A DNA stretch of 64,000 nucleotides, taken from Phycisphaerae bacterium. Lineage in GTDB: Bacteria; Planctomycetota; Phycisphaerae; Phycisphaerales; UBA1924. The notes below the pieces were generated by a model, which worked only from the letters and a program-made list of their open reading frames with translations, was not told where the DNA came from and ran no database searches. Below are positions 8,324-16,969 of this stretch, in pieces. Each line of letters begins with the position of its first letter. Position 1 is the first letter of the stretch. Location of the stretch: contig BQMO01000005.1 of assembly GCA_022180725.1 (NCBI GenBank), positions 216,730 through 280,729 of the forward strand, read 5' to 3'. Both the position numbers and the translations under genes were made by a program.

Positions 8324-9307
8324 ATGGCCTCACGAGAAACGAACATGCCCCTGGGCGATCACCTGGAAGAACTCCGATCGCGGATCATCTGGGCGCTTCT
8401 GGGCCTGGTTCCTATCGCCCTGGTCGCCATGGGGTTCGGAAAATACCTCCTGGCATTCCTGGTCGAGCCGGCCCGGGTTGCTCTTGAAGAGGCCGGGCAG
8501 GACGCCACCCTCATCCAGACCAACCCCCTCGAGGCCTTCGGGACCTACATGAAGGTCTCGCTGATCGCGGCGGTCATCGTCGGCAGCCCGTGGATGTTCT
8601 ACCAGTTCTGGCGATTCGTCGCCCCGGGCCTGTACAAGCACGAAAAGCGCTTCGTGTACTTTCTCTTGCCGCTGTCAACCTTGCTCACCGGCCTGGGGCT
8701 GGTCTTCCTCTTCCGTGTCATTCTCCCGGTCATCCTCTCGTTCCTCATCAACTTCGGCACGATGATCGGCGAGCGTCCCATCGCGACGGCGCCGCCCGCC
8801 GCCGATGTGGCCATGCCCGCGATCCCCCTCCTGAAAGCCGACCCCACGGCGCCTGTGCCGGGGCAGATGTGGTTCAACACCGCGGTCATGGAACTGCGGG
8901 TGTGCGTCGCCGAGACGAAGGACGGCCCGGAGGTTCGCTCGATCCCCATGCACCGCGGCTCGGGCATCATCCCGCAGTACCGCGTCAGTGAGTACGTCTC
9001 GCTGCTCCTCACGCTGACCCTCGCCTTCGGCGCGGCGTTTCAGGCGCCGGTGGTCGTGCTTCTGCTGGGTTGGGTCGGGCTGGTAACTCCCGCGACGCTC
9101 AATCGCTTCCGCCGGCACGCCATCCTGGTCTGCGCCATCCTCGCGGCAATCCTCATGCCCGGCGATCCGCTGTCGATGATGCTCATGTGGCTCCCGCTCA
9201 TGGGACTGTACGAACTCGGGGGCATTTTGCTGCGGTTCTTCCCGGCGTCACGCGTCGCGGGAAAGCGCGACGAGCCCCCCGACGACCCGACCGAGGGTGA
9301 AGGATGA
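8324..9307 (+). CDS. tatC: Twin-arginine translocase subunit TatC with enlarged periplasmic loop
   Basis: 327 residues. TatC is the receptor for folded Tat substrates in the inner membrane. The family start PLGDHLEELRSRI, six TM helices, NPLEAFGTYMKVSLIAA and the C-terminal AILMPGDPLSMMLMWLPLMGLYELG are all present. The usual length is about 250. The surplus is one insertion of roughly 75 residues between TM3 and TM4 (about 148-222, from GERPIATAPPAAD to PQYRVSEYVSLL), which faces the periplasm. A TATCCT hexamer lies 13 bases before the ATG. tadA begins inside its stop codon (ATGA), so the two are translationally coupled. No tatA/tatB is nearby. Confidence 0.93.
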   Translation: MASRETNMPLGDHLEELRSRIIWALLGLVPIALVAMGFGKYLLAFLVEPARVALEEAGQDATLIQTNPLEAFGTYMKVSLIAAVIVGSPWMFYQFWRFVAPGLYKHEKRFVYFLLPLSTLLTGLGLVFLFRVILPVILSFLINFGTMIGERPIATAPPAADVAMPAIPLLKADPTAPVPGQMWFNTAVMELRVCVAETKDGPEVRSIPMHRGSGIIPQYRVSEYVSLLLTLTLAFGAAFQAPVVVLLLGWVGLVTPATLNRFRRHAILVCAILAAILMPGDPLSMMLMWLPLMGLYELGGILLRFFPASRVAGKRDEPPDDPTEGEG

Positions 9308-9888
9308 ACCGGGCGCTCTGGATGCGCATTGGGCAGCGTTCGATGCTCGCGCGGCGGGGCGACGTGGAACAGGCCACGCGCCGCGACGAGGCGATGATGG
9401 CCCGCGCCCTTGTGCTTGCACGCCGGGCCGCCGACCTGGGAGAGATTCCCGTCGGGGCCGTGGTCTACCACACCCCTTCGGGCGCCGTGCTCGGCGAGGG
9501 ACACAACCAGCGCGAGCACGCCCGGTCCCCCGCCGCGCACGCGGAGTTCCTCGCGATCGAACGCGCCTGCGCCGCTCGAAAGGACTGGCGGCTCAACGAC
9601 TGCACACTCGTCGTCACCCTCGAACCGTGCGCCATGTGCGCGGGATTGATCATCAACGCCCGGGTGGGGCGCGTGGTGTATGGGGCCGCCGACCCCAAGG
9701 CCGGCGCCGCGGGCTCGCTCTACGCCCTCACCGAGGATCGCCGGCTCAACCACCGTGTGCGTCCGATTCCCGGCGTGCAGGGCGAGGCCTGCGCCCTCCT
9801 CCTCCGGGAGTTCTTTGAACGGCTGCGCTCCGCTCGCAAGACTAGAGCACGCGCGTCAGGATCGCCCCGAACGCGGCGTGCACGATGA
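9304..9888 (+). CDS. tadA: tRNA-specific adenosine deaminase (A34 to inosine)
   Basis: 194 residues from the ATG that overlaps the tatC stop; an internal ATG at 9394 would give the more usual 165. The cytidine-deaminase fold is clear: GEIPVGAVVY, the zinc/proton-shuttle motif HAEF with the catalytic Glu, and PCAMCAG supplying the two Cys ligands, then NARVGRVVYGAADPKAGAAG. TadA edits the wobble base of tRNA-Arg(ACG) in the cytoplasm. The 3' end overlaps the convergent zinc-ribbon gene by 47 bases. Confidence 0.93.
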   Translation: MNRALWMRIGQRSMLARRGDVEQATRRDEAMMARALVLARRAADLGEIPVGAVVYHTPSGAVLGEGHNQREHARSPAAHAEFLAIERACAARKDWRLNDCTLVVTLEPCAMCAGLIINARVGRVVYGAADPKAGAAGSLYALTEDRRLNHRVRPIPGVQGEACALLLREFFERLRSARKTRARASGSPRTRRAR

Positions 9889-10321
9889 ACGTCGCGACGA
9901 AGACGCCCGCGGCCCACCAGCGCCGGCGACGATCCTCCGCCCGCGACCACCCACGACGAGCGCGGTAGACCCGCCACAGCATGAACCCGCTCGCCCCGGC
10001 CAGTCCGGCGAACCCGCCGAACATCGTCAGTGCCTGCGCCCACTCGGCGGGGGTGCTCGGACCTTCGATAAACATCGCAATTGTCACTATTGCCAGCACG
10101 ACGGTGTCAAACCCCAGCGCCATCGCCAGAAAGACCTGCGCCAACACCCAGGCCCCCAGTCTCACCGAAGGTGATTCGACCGCCAGCCGGATGATCGCGC
10201 TGCATTCCGGGCAGCGGTCCGTGGCCAGCGCCCGCAGGCTGTACCCGCACGCCGGGCAAGGGGCCTCCGTCTCGGCTAGAAACCGGCGGAGCAGATCGGG
10301 GTCTGACGGGGCCTCGGGCAT
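9842..10321 (-). CDS. Small zinc-ribbon membrane protein of unknown function
   Basis: 159 residues. An N-terminal zinc ribbon (CPACGYSLRALATDRCPEC, two CxxC knuckles 15 residues apart) is followed by three to four predicted TM helices (LGAWVLAQVFLAMALGF, VVLAIVTIAMFIEG, ALTMFGGFAGLAGASGFML, WAAGVFVATFIVHAAFGAIL). Zinc-ribbon-plus-TM proteins of this size are common in planctomycetes and have no assigned function. It is divergent from mutM, with a shared GATACGCTAGC between the two starts, and overlaps the end of tadA. Confidence 0.7.
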   Translation of the reverse strand: MPEAPSDPDLLRRFLAETEAPCPACGYSLRALATDRCPECSAIIRLAVESPSVRLGAWVLAQVFLAMALGFDTVVLAIVTIAMFIEGPSTPAEWAQALTMFGGFAGLAGASGFMLWRVYRARRGWSRAEDRRRRWWAAGVFVATFIVHAAFGAILTRVL

Positions 10322-10370
10322 GCGCGTCCCGGCGATACGCTAGCACGTCCCCGCGTGTTCGGAGCGTGCG

Positions 10371-11216
10371 ATGCCGGAACTGCCGGAAGTTGAGTGTGTT
10401 CGTCAAACCCTCGCCCCCCATCTGATCGGTACGCGGGTTCTCGGCGTCGAAGTGCGCCGGCGCGACATTTGCGAGTCGTGGACCGACGGCGCCCGCGGCC
10501 CGCGTCGCGGCGTGACCCGCCCGGCGGCACTGCTCCACGGCGGCACCATCGCGCGTCTCGATCGGCACGGCAAGCAACTCGCGTTGATCGCGCGTGATGG
10601 CCGGGCCGTGTGTGTGCACCTGGGCATGACCGGAGCGCTGACCTGGTCCGCCTCCTCGCCGCCGCCCGAACCGCATGGTCACCTTGTGTGGCGGCTCAGC
10701 ACCGGATGGCTCCGGTTCAGCGACACGCGCCGCTTCGGCGGCCTCTGGACATTCCCGACGTTCGACATGCTCTGGAACCTTCGCTGGTCACGCCTCGGCC
10801 CGGACGCGCTTGCCATCTCGCCCGGCGCCATGGCGTCCACGTTCGCCTCCTCGCGCGCCGCGATCAAGGCGGTACTCCTGAACCAGCACCGCATCGCCGG
10901 CGTGGGCAACATTTACGCCGACGAAGCGCTCTTCGATGCACGCGTGTCGCCGTTGCGGCCCGCGGCCGAGGTTACCCCGACCGAGTCCCGCCGGCTGCAT
11001 CGCGCGCTTCACCGTGTGCTCAGGGCGTCGATCTCGGATGGCGGCTCTTCTGTTCAAACCTACCGCGATGGGCTGGGCCATGCGGGCAGGTTTCAGACCC
11101 GGCACGCCGTGTACGGCCGAAAGGGACTCCCCTGCGGTCGATGCGCCGCCGTGCTGGTGTCCGGCACTGTTGGCGGACGGACAACGACATGGTGCCCGCG
11201 ATGCCAGCCCAAGTGA
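10371..11216 (+). CDS. mutM: Formamidopyrimidine-DNA glycosylase (Fpg/MutM)
   Basis: 281 residues. This base-excision-repair enzyme removes 8-oxoguanine and cuts the strand by beta,delta-elimination. The invariant N-terminal MPELPEVE supplies the catalytic Pro2 and Glu3. RLDRHGKQLAL carries the conserved Lys, HLGMTGAL and the KAVLLNQHRIAGVGNIYADEALF H2TH region follow, and the C-terminus has the zinc finger CGRC...CPRC. The length is normal. A TACGCT hexamer lies 29 bases upstream. The gene is followed by 400 bases without a gene before the dnaA 3' end. Confidence 0.96.
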   Translation: MPELPEVECVRQTLAPHLIGTRVLGVEVRRRDICESWTDGARGPRRGVTRPAALLHGGTIARLDRHGKQLALIARDGRAVCVHLGMTGALTWSASSPPPEPHGHLVWRLSTGWLRFSDTRRFGGLWTFPTFDMLWNLRWSRLGPDALAISPGAMASTFASSRAAIKAVLLNQHRIAGVGNIYADEALFDARVSPLRPAAEVTPTESRRLHRALHRVLRASISDGGSSVQTYRDGLGHAGRFQTRHAVYGRKGLPCGRCAAVLVSGTVGGRTTTWCPRCQPK

Positions 11217-11617
11217 TTGCCCGCTCCGAAGAGCGACTTTTCCACAACGTACCCATGCCCGAACTCTCAACGAACGAAGGAAATTCGGTGTCGTGTGGGC
11301 AGGTCCGCTTGATACAGACCAAGATAAAGAAATTCTCAGTCGTCGAAGCAGTAGGGCCTGTTGTCTTGGGGACAACCCAAGAAAGGCAGCCGCAAACCAC
11401 ACAACGATAGAGTGTTACCGGTGGTCGCCGGGTGGTGGCAGAAGTGTTGCAACCCCGCTGATCAAGGCGAATTCAGGCTGTTGGGGCCGTATCATGAGCA
11501 AGGGAAAGGCCGAGTGAGCGCGAGGTTCCCGTTCGCCAGAATCGCCGTCCGGCAAGATGTCCACATTCATTCCACATCGACGCTGTCGATTGTGCGGCCC
11601 CCATGAATGGCAAGGGG
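11217..11617. other. Gene-free region beside dnaA; candidate replication origin
   Basis: About 400 bases lie between the mutM stop and the dnaA stop, with visibly lower GC than the flanks. It holds TTTTCCACA at 11238-11246 (one mismatch to the DnaA box TTATCCACA), TGTCCACA at 11558-11565 and CATTCCACA at 11568-11576, plus an A-rich stretch around 11322-11340 (AAGATAAAGAAATT). Two short hairpins near 11360-11382 (TTGTC/GACAA and CTTGGG/CCCAAG) compete with each other. No coding frame here has a recognisable product. oriC often neighbours dnaA, but the boxes are few and imperfect. Confidence 0.35.
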
Positions 11618-13105
11618 TTAGGTCGAAAGGGCGGGCCGATGGGCCTGCACGCGCTGCTCGAGGGATCGGAGGACACCCTCAAAATCCGGTTCTCCGGCGC
11701 GCTTGGTTTCGACCGCGCGGATCGAGTGCATGACGGTGGTGTGATCGCGTCCGCCGAAGAAGCCGCCGATCTCCTCGAGCGAGTGGCGTGTGCATTGCCG
11801 CGCGAGGTACATGCACACCTGGCGCGGAAGAGCGATGGACTTCTGCCGGTGCTTGCTCTGAAGGTCGGCCAGGCGGATGTCGTAGTAGTCGGTGACGACA
11901 TCGATGATGTGCTGGATGGTGGATTCGCCGACGTTCGTACGCGGCTCATCGCCCAGGGCCAGGCGTGCCAGGTCGAGATCGATCGGGCGTTTGTCCACAA
12001 CCGATTGGATCTGGAGTTTCACCACGGCCCCTTCGAGTTCACGGATGTTGCTGATCAGGCGCTGGGCGATGAACTCGGCGACCTCGGGCGGAATGGTCAG
12101 CCCGCGCAGACGGGCCTTGGCCTTGACGATCTCGACGCGCGTCTCGTAATCCGGGGCGTCGATCTTGCAGACCAGCCCCCACTTGAACCGGCTGACCAGC
12201 CGCTCCTCGAGATCGGGGATGTCCTCGGGCGGGGCGTCCGAGGACAGGATGATCTGCTTGTTGGCCTGGAAGAGGGCGTTGAAGGTGTGGAAGAACTCCT
12301 CCTGGGATCGGTCACGCTTCGTCAGGAAATGAATATCGTCGATGACGAGCACGTCGACGTCGCGGAAGCGATGCCGAAAATCGGCCATATGCCCGGACTG
12401 CACGCTCTCGATGAACTGCGTGACGAACGCCTCGCACGAGATGTAGTAGAGCACGGCTCGGGGGTTGGACTCGACGATGCGGAGGCAGATGGCCTGGAGC
12501 AGGTGCGACTTGCCCAGCCCCACCCCGCCGTGCACAAAGTACGGGTTGTACGTCTTCCCGGGGTTCGCGGCGACCGCGAGCGCCGCGGCATGGGCCAGGC
12601 GGTTGCCGGGGCCTTGCACGAAGTTCTCGAAGGCGTAGTCGGGGTTGATGACCAGGGATTCGTACCGCGGGGGCGTTCCCGGTTCGGCGGCCGGAGGGGG
12701 AAGCACCTCCACCGGAACGGCGGGAATTTCGTTCACGCGAGACGGCGCGAGCGGCTTGGCCGGTGATACTGGTCCTGTCCCCTCGTGGCGAACGGCCATC
12801 TCGGTACGGGTTGCGGATTTTCCGCGGCGCGGCGCGGGGGGAACAACCTCCGCGGGGTCGTCCGGGCCAAGAAACCGTACCGCGAGCAACTGTCCCGTCA
12901 CCGCCTGGGCCGCGTCGTTGAAGCACCCCGCGCACTGGCGGCGGAGGTAATCCCGATGCACGGGCGAACTGGTGCGCAGTTGGAGCGCGCCCCCCGCGAT
13001 GCCGACCGGGACGAGTTCCTCGAACCACTGCCGACAGATCGGCGCGTGTGCGGCGCGAAGGTGCGCCAGCATCGAATCCCAGACCTGGCGATCATGGTCC
13101 GGCAT
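11618..13105 (-). CDS. dnaA: Chromosomal replication initiator protein DnaA
   Basis: 495 residues from the ATG at 13105 (MPDHDRQVWDSMLAHLR), which matches the usual domain I start; an open frame continues upstream but lacks family similarity. Domain I is about 1-85, a Pro-rich linker runs to about 165, and AAA+ domain III begins YAFENFVQGPGNRLAHAAA with Walker A GGVGLGKSH, Walker B VLVIDDIHFL and the arginine finger in LVSRFKWGL. Domain IV ends in the DNA-binding signature GGRDHTTVMHSI. DnaA binds DnaA boxes and melts oriC. dnaN and recF do not follow, so the classical dnaA-dnaN operon is broken here. Confidence 0.97.
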   Translation of the reverse strand: MPDHDRQVWDSMLAHLRAAHAPICRQWFEELVPVGIAGGALQLRTSSPVHRDYLRRQCAGCFNDAAQAVTGQLLAVRFLGPDDPAEVVPPAPRRGKSATRTEMAVRHEGTGPVSPAKPLAPSRVNEIPAVPVEVLPPPAAEPGTPPRYESLVINPDYAFENFVQGPGNRLAHAAALAVAANPGKTYNPYFVHGGVGLGKSHLLQAICLRIVESNPRAVLYYISCEAFVTQFIESVQSGHMADFRHRFRDVDVLVIDDIHFLTKRDRSQEEFFHTFNALFQANKQIILSSDAPPEDIPDLEERLVSRFKWGLVCKIDAPDYETRVEIVKAKARLRGLTIPPEVAEFIAQRLISNIRELEGAVVKLQIQSVVDKRPIDLDLARLALGDEPRTNVGESTIQHIIDVVTDYYDIRLADLQSKHRQKSIALPRQVCMYLARQCTRHSLEEIGGFFGGRDHTTVMHSIRAVETKRAGEPDFEGVLRSLEQRVQAHRPALST

Positions 13106-13312
13106 GAACCCGCCCCGTGCGATGACAACCGGAACGCCAAGGGCGACCGGTCGATTCGTGTGTGTTCCGACCACGCTCTCTCCGCCCCGCCCACCCAGGA
13201 CGACGCGGCACATACCCAGGGGGGAACGTACCGACCTTCGGTCGCGGTGTCAACGGCCGACGCGGATCAATTCGATCCCCGCGCGCAACTCCCGGTCCCG
13301 ACGCGGCGTGTA

Positions 13313-14281
13313 CTAGTCGTCCGACTCGACCGGCTGGGGCGCCGGCGCGGGTTTCCCGCCGGCGCGTCGTGCCTCGCGCGCCTCGGCTTCGAGGGTCTGC
13401 TGTTCGTACCGCGCCTTGTTGGCCTTGTAGTCCATCAGCAGGTGCACCTTGTTCGCCGCCTTGTCGCCGGCGATCTTCGCCACGCGTTCGCGGGCGTACG
13501 ACAACTCCGTCCGCCGCGACACGTGCACCAGGATGATCGCCTCACACTCCAGCACGCGGAGCCACTCGGCCACGTCGTCGATGTGCATGTGCATCCCCAC
13601 CCGGGCCCGGTCCTTGTGTTCCGGCTCAAAGAAGGTGCACTCGGTAATGATGATCTGCGCTTTGCGCACATCTTCGCGGATAAGGTGCGGCCCCGGGGCG
13701 GTGTCGCCCGTGAACGCGATCAGCGGAATCTCGAACGACCGTGTGATCTCGACCCCGCGGTCCTTGAGTTCCTTCAGTTTGTCCTGGGGCAGGTTGAGGA
13801 ACTCGGTCTTGAGTTTCGTGCGTTTTTCCGAGACGACATACCCGAACGAGGGGCAGGTGTGCTCGGTCTCGAACCCGCGGAGGAAGATGTTGTTCTTGAT
13901 CTCGAAGGGCTGGTCGGGAAGGAGGGGTGTGAGGTCGTAGGGGGTGCGCTGGCGCTCGAGGTCCACAAAGCCGTCCATCATCCGCTTGACGGCCGGGGCG
14001 ATCCGGGCGTCGCACAGGATCGAGGCGGTCCCCATGCCCTGGAATCGCCGCTGGGAGCAGAAGTACGCCAAGCCCCCGATGTGGTCCATGTGCCCGTGGG
14101 TGATCGCCAGATGTTTGGAAGGCAGCACCGCCCTCGGACACGAACCGATATCGAACCCGAGGTCCAGTTCGGGGATGTGCAGGCAGGTCGATTCACCGGC
14201 GATGGATTCGCCGTAGATCCGGTACGGGGGGATGTACAAGAACCCCAGGGACGGTTCACGGGGCGGGGGCTTGGGGATCAT
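13313..14281 (-). CDS. RNase Z-like metallo-beta-lactamase-fold hydrolase
   Basis: 322 residues from the ATG at 14281, chosen because AGGAGG lies 8 bases upstream; an in-frame ATG at 14359 is less likely. The metal site HGHMDHIGG follows an N-terminal beta core, with further candidate ligands in FTGDTAP and in the late His of IILVHVSRR. Residues around ECTFFEPEHKDRA, then MHMHIDDVAEWL, match the RNase Z/ElaC-like branch that trims tRNA 3' ends. The insertion between the HxHxDH motif and the GDT strand differs from standard ElaC, so a different phosphodiesterase substrate is possible. It is divergent from the coiled-coil gene. Confidence 0.75.
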   Translation of the reverse strand: MIPKPPPREPSLGFLYIPPYRIYGESIAGESTCLHIPELDLGFDIGSCPRAVLPSKHLAITHGHMDHIGGLAYFCSQRRFQGMGTASILCDARIAPAVKRMMDGFVDLERQRTPYDLTPLLPDQPFEIKNNIFLRGFETEHTCPSFGYVVSEKRTKLKTEFLNLPQDKLKELKDRGVEITRSFEIPLIAFTGDTAPGPHLIREDVRKAQIIITECTFFEPEHKDRARVGMHMHIDDVAEWLRVLECEAIILVHVSRRTELSYARERVAKIAGDKAANKVHLLMDYKANKARYEQQTLEAEAREARRAGGKPAPAPQPVESDD

Positions 14282-14427
14282 CGCGAAAACCTCCTGGCAG
14301 CGGACTCTCGTCCGGGTGCGGGGTGGAGCAGGACAGGGCAGTGTAGACCATTCGCACACCGAAGAGCGATGTGGTACATTCTCAGGCCCTCAAGCCGAGC
14401 ACCCCCACAGAATACCGGAGGATCGTC

Positions 14428-15723
14428 ATGCCGTTCATGCCCGCCTGGAAGACCGCGAAGACCGCCTTCGAGACCGAGACCAACAAGAAGAAGCCGAGCG
14501 AGAAGTTCCTCGGCGTGTTCCGCAAGGGGACGGGGATCGAGGATTCCCTGAAGAAACTCGATTCGGCCAAGAAGGGCGAGGACATCAAGAAGGCCCTCGC
14601 GTCGTTCAAGTCCTCGTACACGAGTTACATCGCGCTGCTCGACACGACGTCGAAGGACCCCAAGAGCGTCAAGCCGGAGGACAAGCCCGCGTACACGACG
14701 GCGATCGGCAAACTCAAGAACGCGCTCCAGAAAATCGAAGCGGACGCGGAGCGCATCGCTTCGGCCTCGTCGGACGTGGGCGACAAGGAGAAGACCTCGG
14801 CCGACGCGCAGTTGCAGAAATCACTGGTCGCGGACGCGAACAAGCACATCGCGCTGCGCGAGCAGGTGCTCAAGGACGTCACCGCGCTCAATGTTCAGAT
14901 CAAGGCCGCGGTTGCCGACCTGAACAATCGGGTGGCCCTGGTGGAGAAGCAGAAGCAGGCCGCCAAGGACGCCGGGAAGAGCGGGAACATGATGATGCAT
15001 CAGGTGGCGGTGGGCGTCATCGACCGGCACATCGACGAGGCGGAGGCGATCGCCACCAAGAACGCCGCACTCGTGCGGGACTTCACCAAAGAGGGCAGCC
15101 CGATGATGAAGGCCCGGGCCGACAAGAAGGAGGTGTTCGACTCCATCACCGGCCCCGCCGGGGCGGACCTGAAGGCCAAGCGCGACAAGCCGTGGAGCGC
15201 GGTCAGCGCCGCCGCGGCGGAACAGAACACCTTTGTGGCCCAGATGAAGGCCGCGGTGGAGAAGATGAAGGCCGCGAAGGCGAGCGCCGAGGCCGCGGGC
15301 AGCCAGATGAAGGACCCCAAGGAGTACATCGCTTCGATCACCAAGATCAAATCGGAGATGGACGGGGTCTTCAAGGCGATCCGCGTGAAGAGCGACCGCG
15401 TGGTGAAAAGCCTCGCGCAGTTCGACGACAAGGTCAAGCAGATGAAGGGCGACAAGGCCGCGATCCAGAAGCACTGCAAACTCGAGGAGGACCAGTGGAA
15501 GCGTTACGGCCCGGAGACCTCCGCGGCCCGCGACCGCATCCTGTCCATGAAGAAGCAGGTCGCGAAACTCCCGCCCGGCGCCTTCGAGGACCCGGGCGTG
15601 CAGAGCGCGTCCGACCGCGCCTCGAAGTTCGCGGACGAGTGCGCCAAAACGCTCGACAACGATCTGAAGGACGGCGCGGCCCTCCAGTTGAAGATCAACC
15701 AGGCCAAGCAGACGTACAAGTGA
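14428..15723 (+). CDS. Lysine-rich coiled-coil protein of unknown function
   Basis: 431 residues from the ATG at 14428, chosen because GGAGG sits 6 bases upstream (14417-14421). I do not recognise the family. The protein is highly charged and almost wholly helical by eye, with long Lys/Ala/Glu/Asp stretches (for example KTAKTAFETETNKKKPSEKF near the start), no signal peptide, no TM segment and few aromatic residues. The run of helices without Pro suggests a bundle or extended coiled coil acting in the cytoplasm. It is a single-gene unit: divergent from the RNase Z-like gene and 40 bases ahead of dxr, which has its own promoter-like hexamer. It could be structural or DNA-associated; nothing in the sequence decides. 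Confidence 0.75.
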   Translation: MPFMPAWKTAKTAFETETNKKKPSEKFLGVFRKGTGIEDSLKKLDSAKKGEDIKKALASFKSSYTSYIALLDTTSKDPKSVKPEDKPAYTTAIGKLKNALQKIEADAERIASASSDVGDKEKTSADAQLQKSLVADANKHIALREQVLKDVTALNVQIKAAVADLNNRVALVEKQKQAAKDAGKSGNMMMHQVAVGVIDRHIDEAEAIATKNAALVRDFTKEGSPMMKARADKKEVFDSITGPAGADLKAKRDKPWSAVSAAAAEQNTFVAQMKAAVEKMKAAKASAEAAGSQMKDPKEYIASITKIKSEMDGVFKAIRVKSDRVVKSLAQFDDKVKQMKGDKAAIQKHCKLEEDQWKRYGPETSAARDRILSMKKQVAKLPPGAFEDPGVQSASDRASKFADECAKTLDNDLKDGAALQLKINQAKQTYK

Positions 15724-15749
15724 TCACCACACGTGCCACGCCCGGGTCG

Positions 15750-15755
15750 TACGCT
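15750..15755 (+). promoter_or_regulatory. Candidate -10 element of dxr (leaderless)
   Basis: TACGCT followed by eight bases and the GTG start at 15764. Transcription would begin at or within two bases of the start codon. No Shine-Dalgarno sequence fits between the hexamer and the GTG, which agrees with a leaderless mRNA. Confidence 0.4.
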
Positions 15756-15763
15756 AGCCGAAC

Positions 15764-16969
15764 GTGACCACGCGGCGCATCATCATCCTCGGCTCCACCG
15801 GCTCGATCGGCACCCAGGCCCTCGACGTCATCGCACACGTCAACACCCTCCACGCCGCGGGCCGCTCACCCGACCGGCTCGAGGTTGTCGGACTCGCCGC
15901 GGGGGCCAACGCGTCGCTCCTCGCCGAGCAGGCCGCGGCGTTCAATGTCCGCGACCTCGCGCTCCGCGAGGGCGACCCGACGCGTGTCACCGGCGCCGGC
16001 CTTCGCGTGGGCCCCGACGCCGCGGAGCGCCTCGTGCGCGAGGTCGATTGTGACCTCGTGCTGTCGGCGATGGTGGGCCTGGCCGGCTTGCCGGCCACGC
16101 TGGCCGCCATCGAACTCCGACGGGACCTCGCCCTGGCGAACAAGGAAACACTCGTCGCCGCGGGCGCGATCGTGATCCCCGCCATCAGCCGGGCGGGCGT
16201 GATGCTCTATCCGGTTGACAGCGAGCACGCCGGCGCGTACCAGGCCTTCCGCCGGTGTGCCGCGGCCCCGCCACCCCTCTGGTGCGGCGACGAGACGGTC
16301 CGTCTAACCCTGACGGCGTCGGGGGGCGCCTTCCGCGACTGGCCCGCGGGACGCGCCGCCACCGCCACGCCTGCCGATGCGATGCGTCACCCCACATGGC
16401 GCATGGGACCGAAGGTGACCATCGACAGTGCCTCGCTCATGAACAAGGCGCTCGAACTGATCGAGGCGCACCACATGTTCAACCTGCCCGCGTCCAAACT
16501 CGACGCGGTCATTCATCCGCAGTCCATCGTGCACGCGCTCGTGGAGTATGCCGACGGGTCGGTTGTCGCACAGTTGGCCCTCCCCGACATGCGGTTGCCC
16601 ATTCAGGCGGCGTTGACGGGCGAGGACATCCTGCCCGGCATGGCGCCCCGCCTCGATCTGGCCGCCGTCGGGTCCTTGACCTTTTACCCGATCGATCATG
16701 AACGATTCCCGGCGGTGCGGCTGGGTTTGCGGGCCATCGAGGCCGGGGGCACGGCCGGGGCGATCCTGAACGCGGCGAACGAAGAGGCTGTGAGGCTGTT
16801 CCTCGACCCCGTGGCGAAACTCCCCTTTGATCGGATCACGGACCTGGCCGTCCGGGCGCTGGACGCGGTTCCTGTTCGGGATGTGACATGCCTTCGGGAC
16901 GTGCTCGACGCGGACGCCAAAGCCCGGGAGTGGGTGCGCTCGGCGTACACAAAGGCCGGGGCGCAATGA
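15764..16969 (+). CDS. dxr: 1-deoxy-D-xylulose 5-phosphate reductoisomerase
   Basis: 401 residues with a GTG start. It converts DXP to 2-C-methyl-D-erythritol 4-phosphate with NADPH, the committed step of the MEP isoprenoid pathway in the cytosol. The Rossmann motif LGSTGSIGTQALDVI, ANKETLVAAG, the metal/substrate motif DSEHAGAYQ (D-S-E-H), TASGGAFRDWP and KVTIDSASLMNKALE are all visible. The length is usual. The stop overlaps the ybeY start (ATGA), so the two are coupled, followed by a CBS/HlyC protein. Confidence 0.96.
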   Translation: MTTRRIIILGSTGSIGTQALDVIAHVNTLHAAGRSPDRLEVVGLAAGANASLLAEQAAAFNVRDLALREGDPTRVTGAGLRVGPDAAERLVREVDCDLVLSAMVGLAGLPATLAAIELRRDLALANKETLVAAGAIVIPAISRAGVMLYPVDSEHAGAYQAFRRCAAAPPPLWCGDETVRLTLTASGGAFRDWPAGRAATATPADAMRHPTWRMGPKVTIDSASLMNKALELIEAHHMFNLPASKLDAVIHPQSIVHALVEYADGSVVAQLALPDMRLPIQAALTGEDILPGMAPRLDLAAVGSLTFYPIDHERFPAVRLGLRAIEAGGTAGAILNAANEEAVRLFLDPVAKLPFDRITDLAVRALDAVPVRDVTCLRDVLDADAKAREWVRSAYTKAGAQ

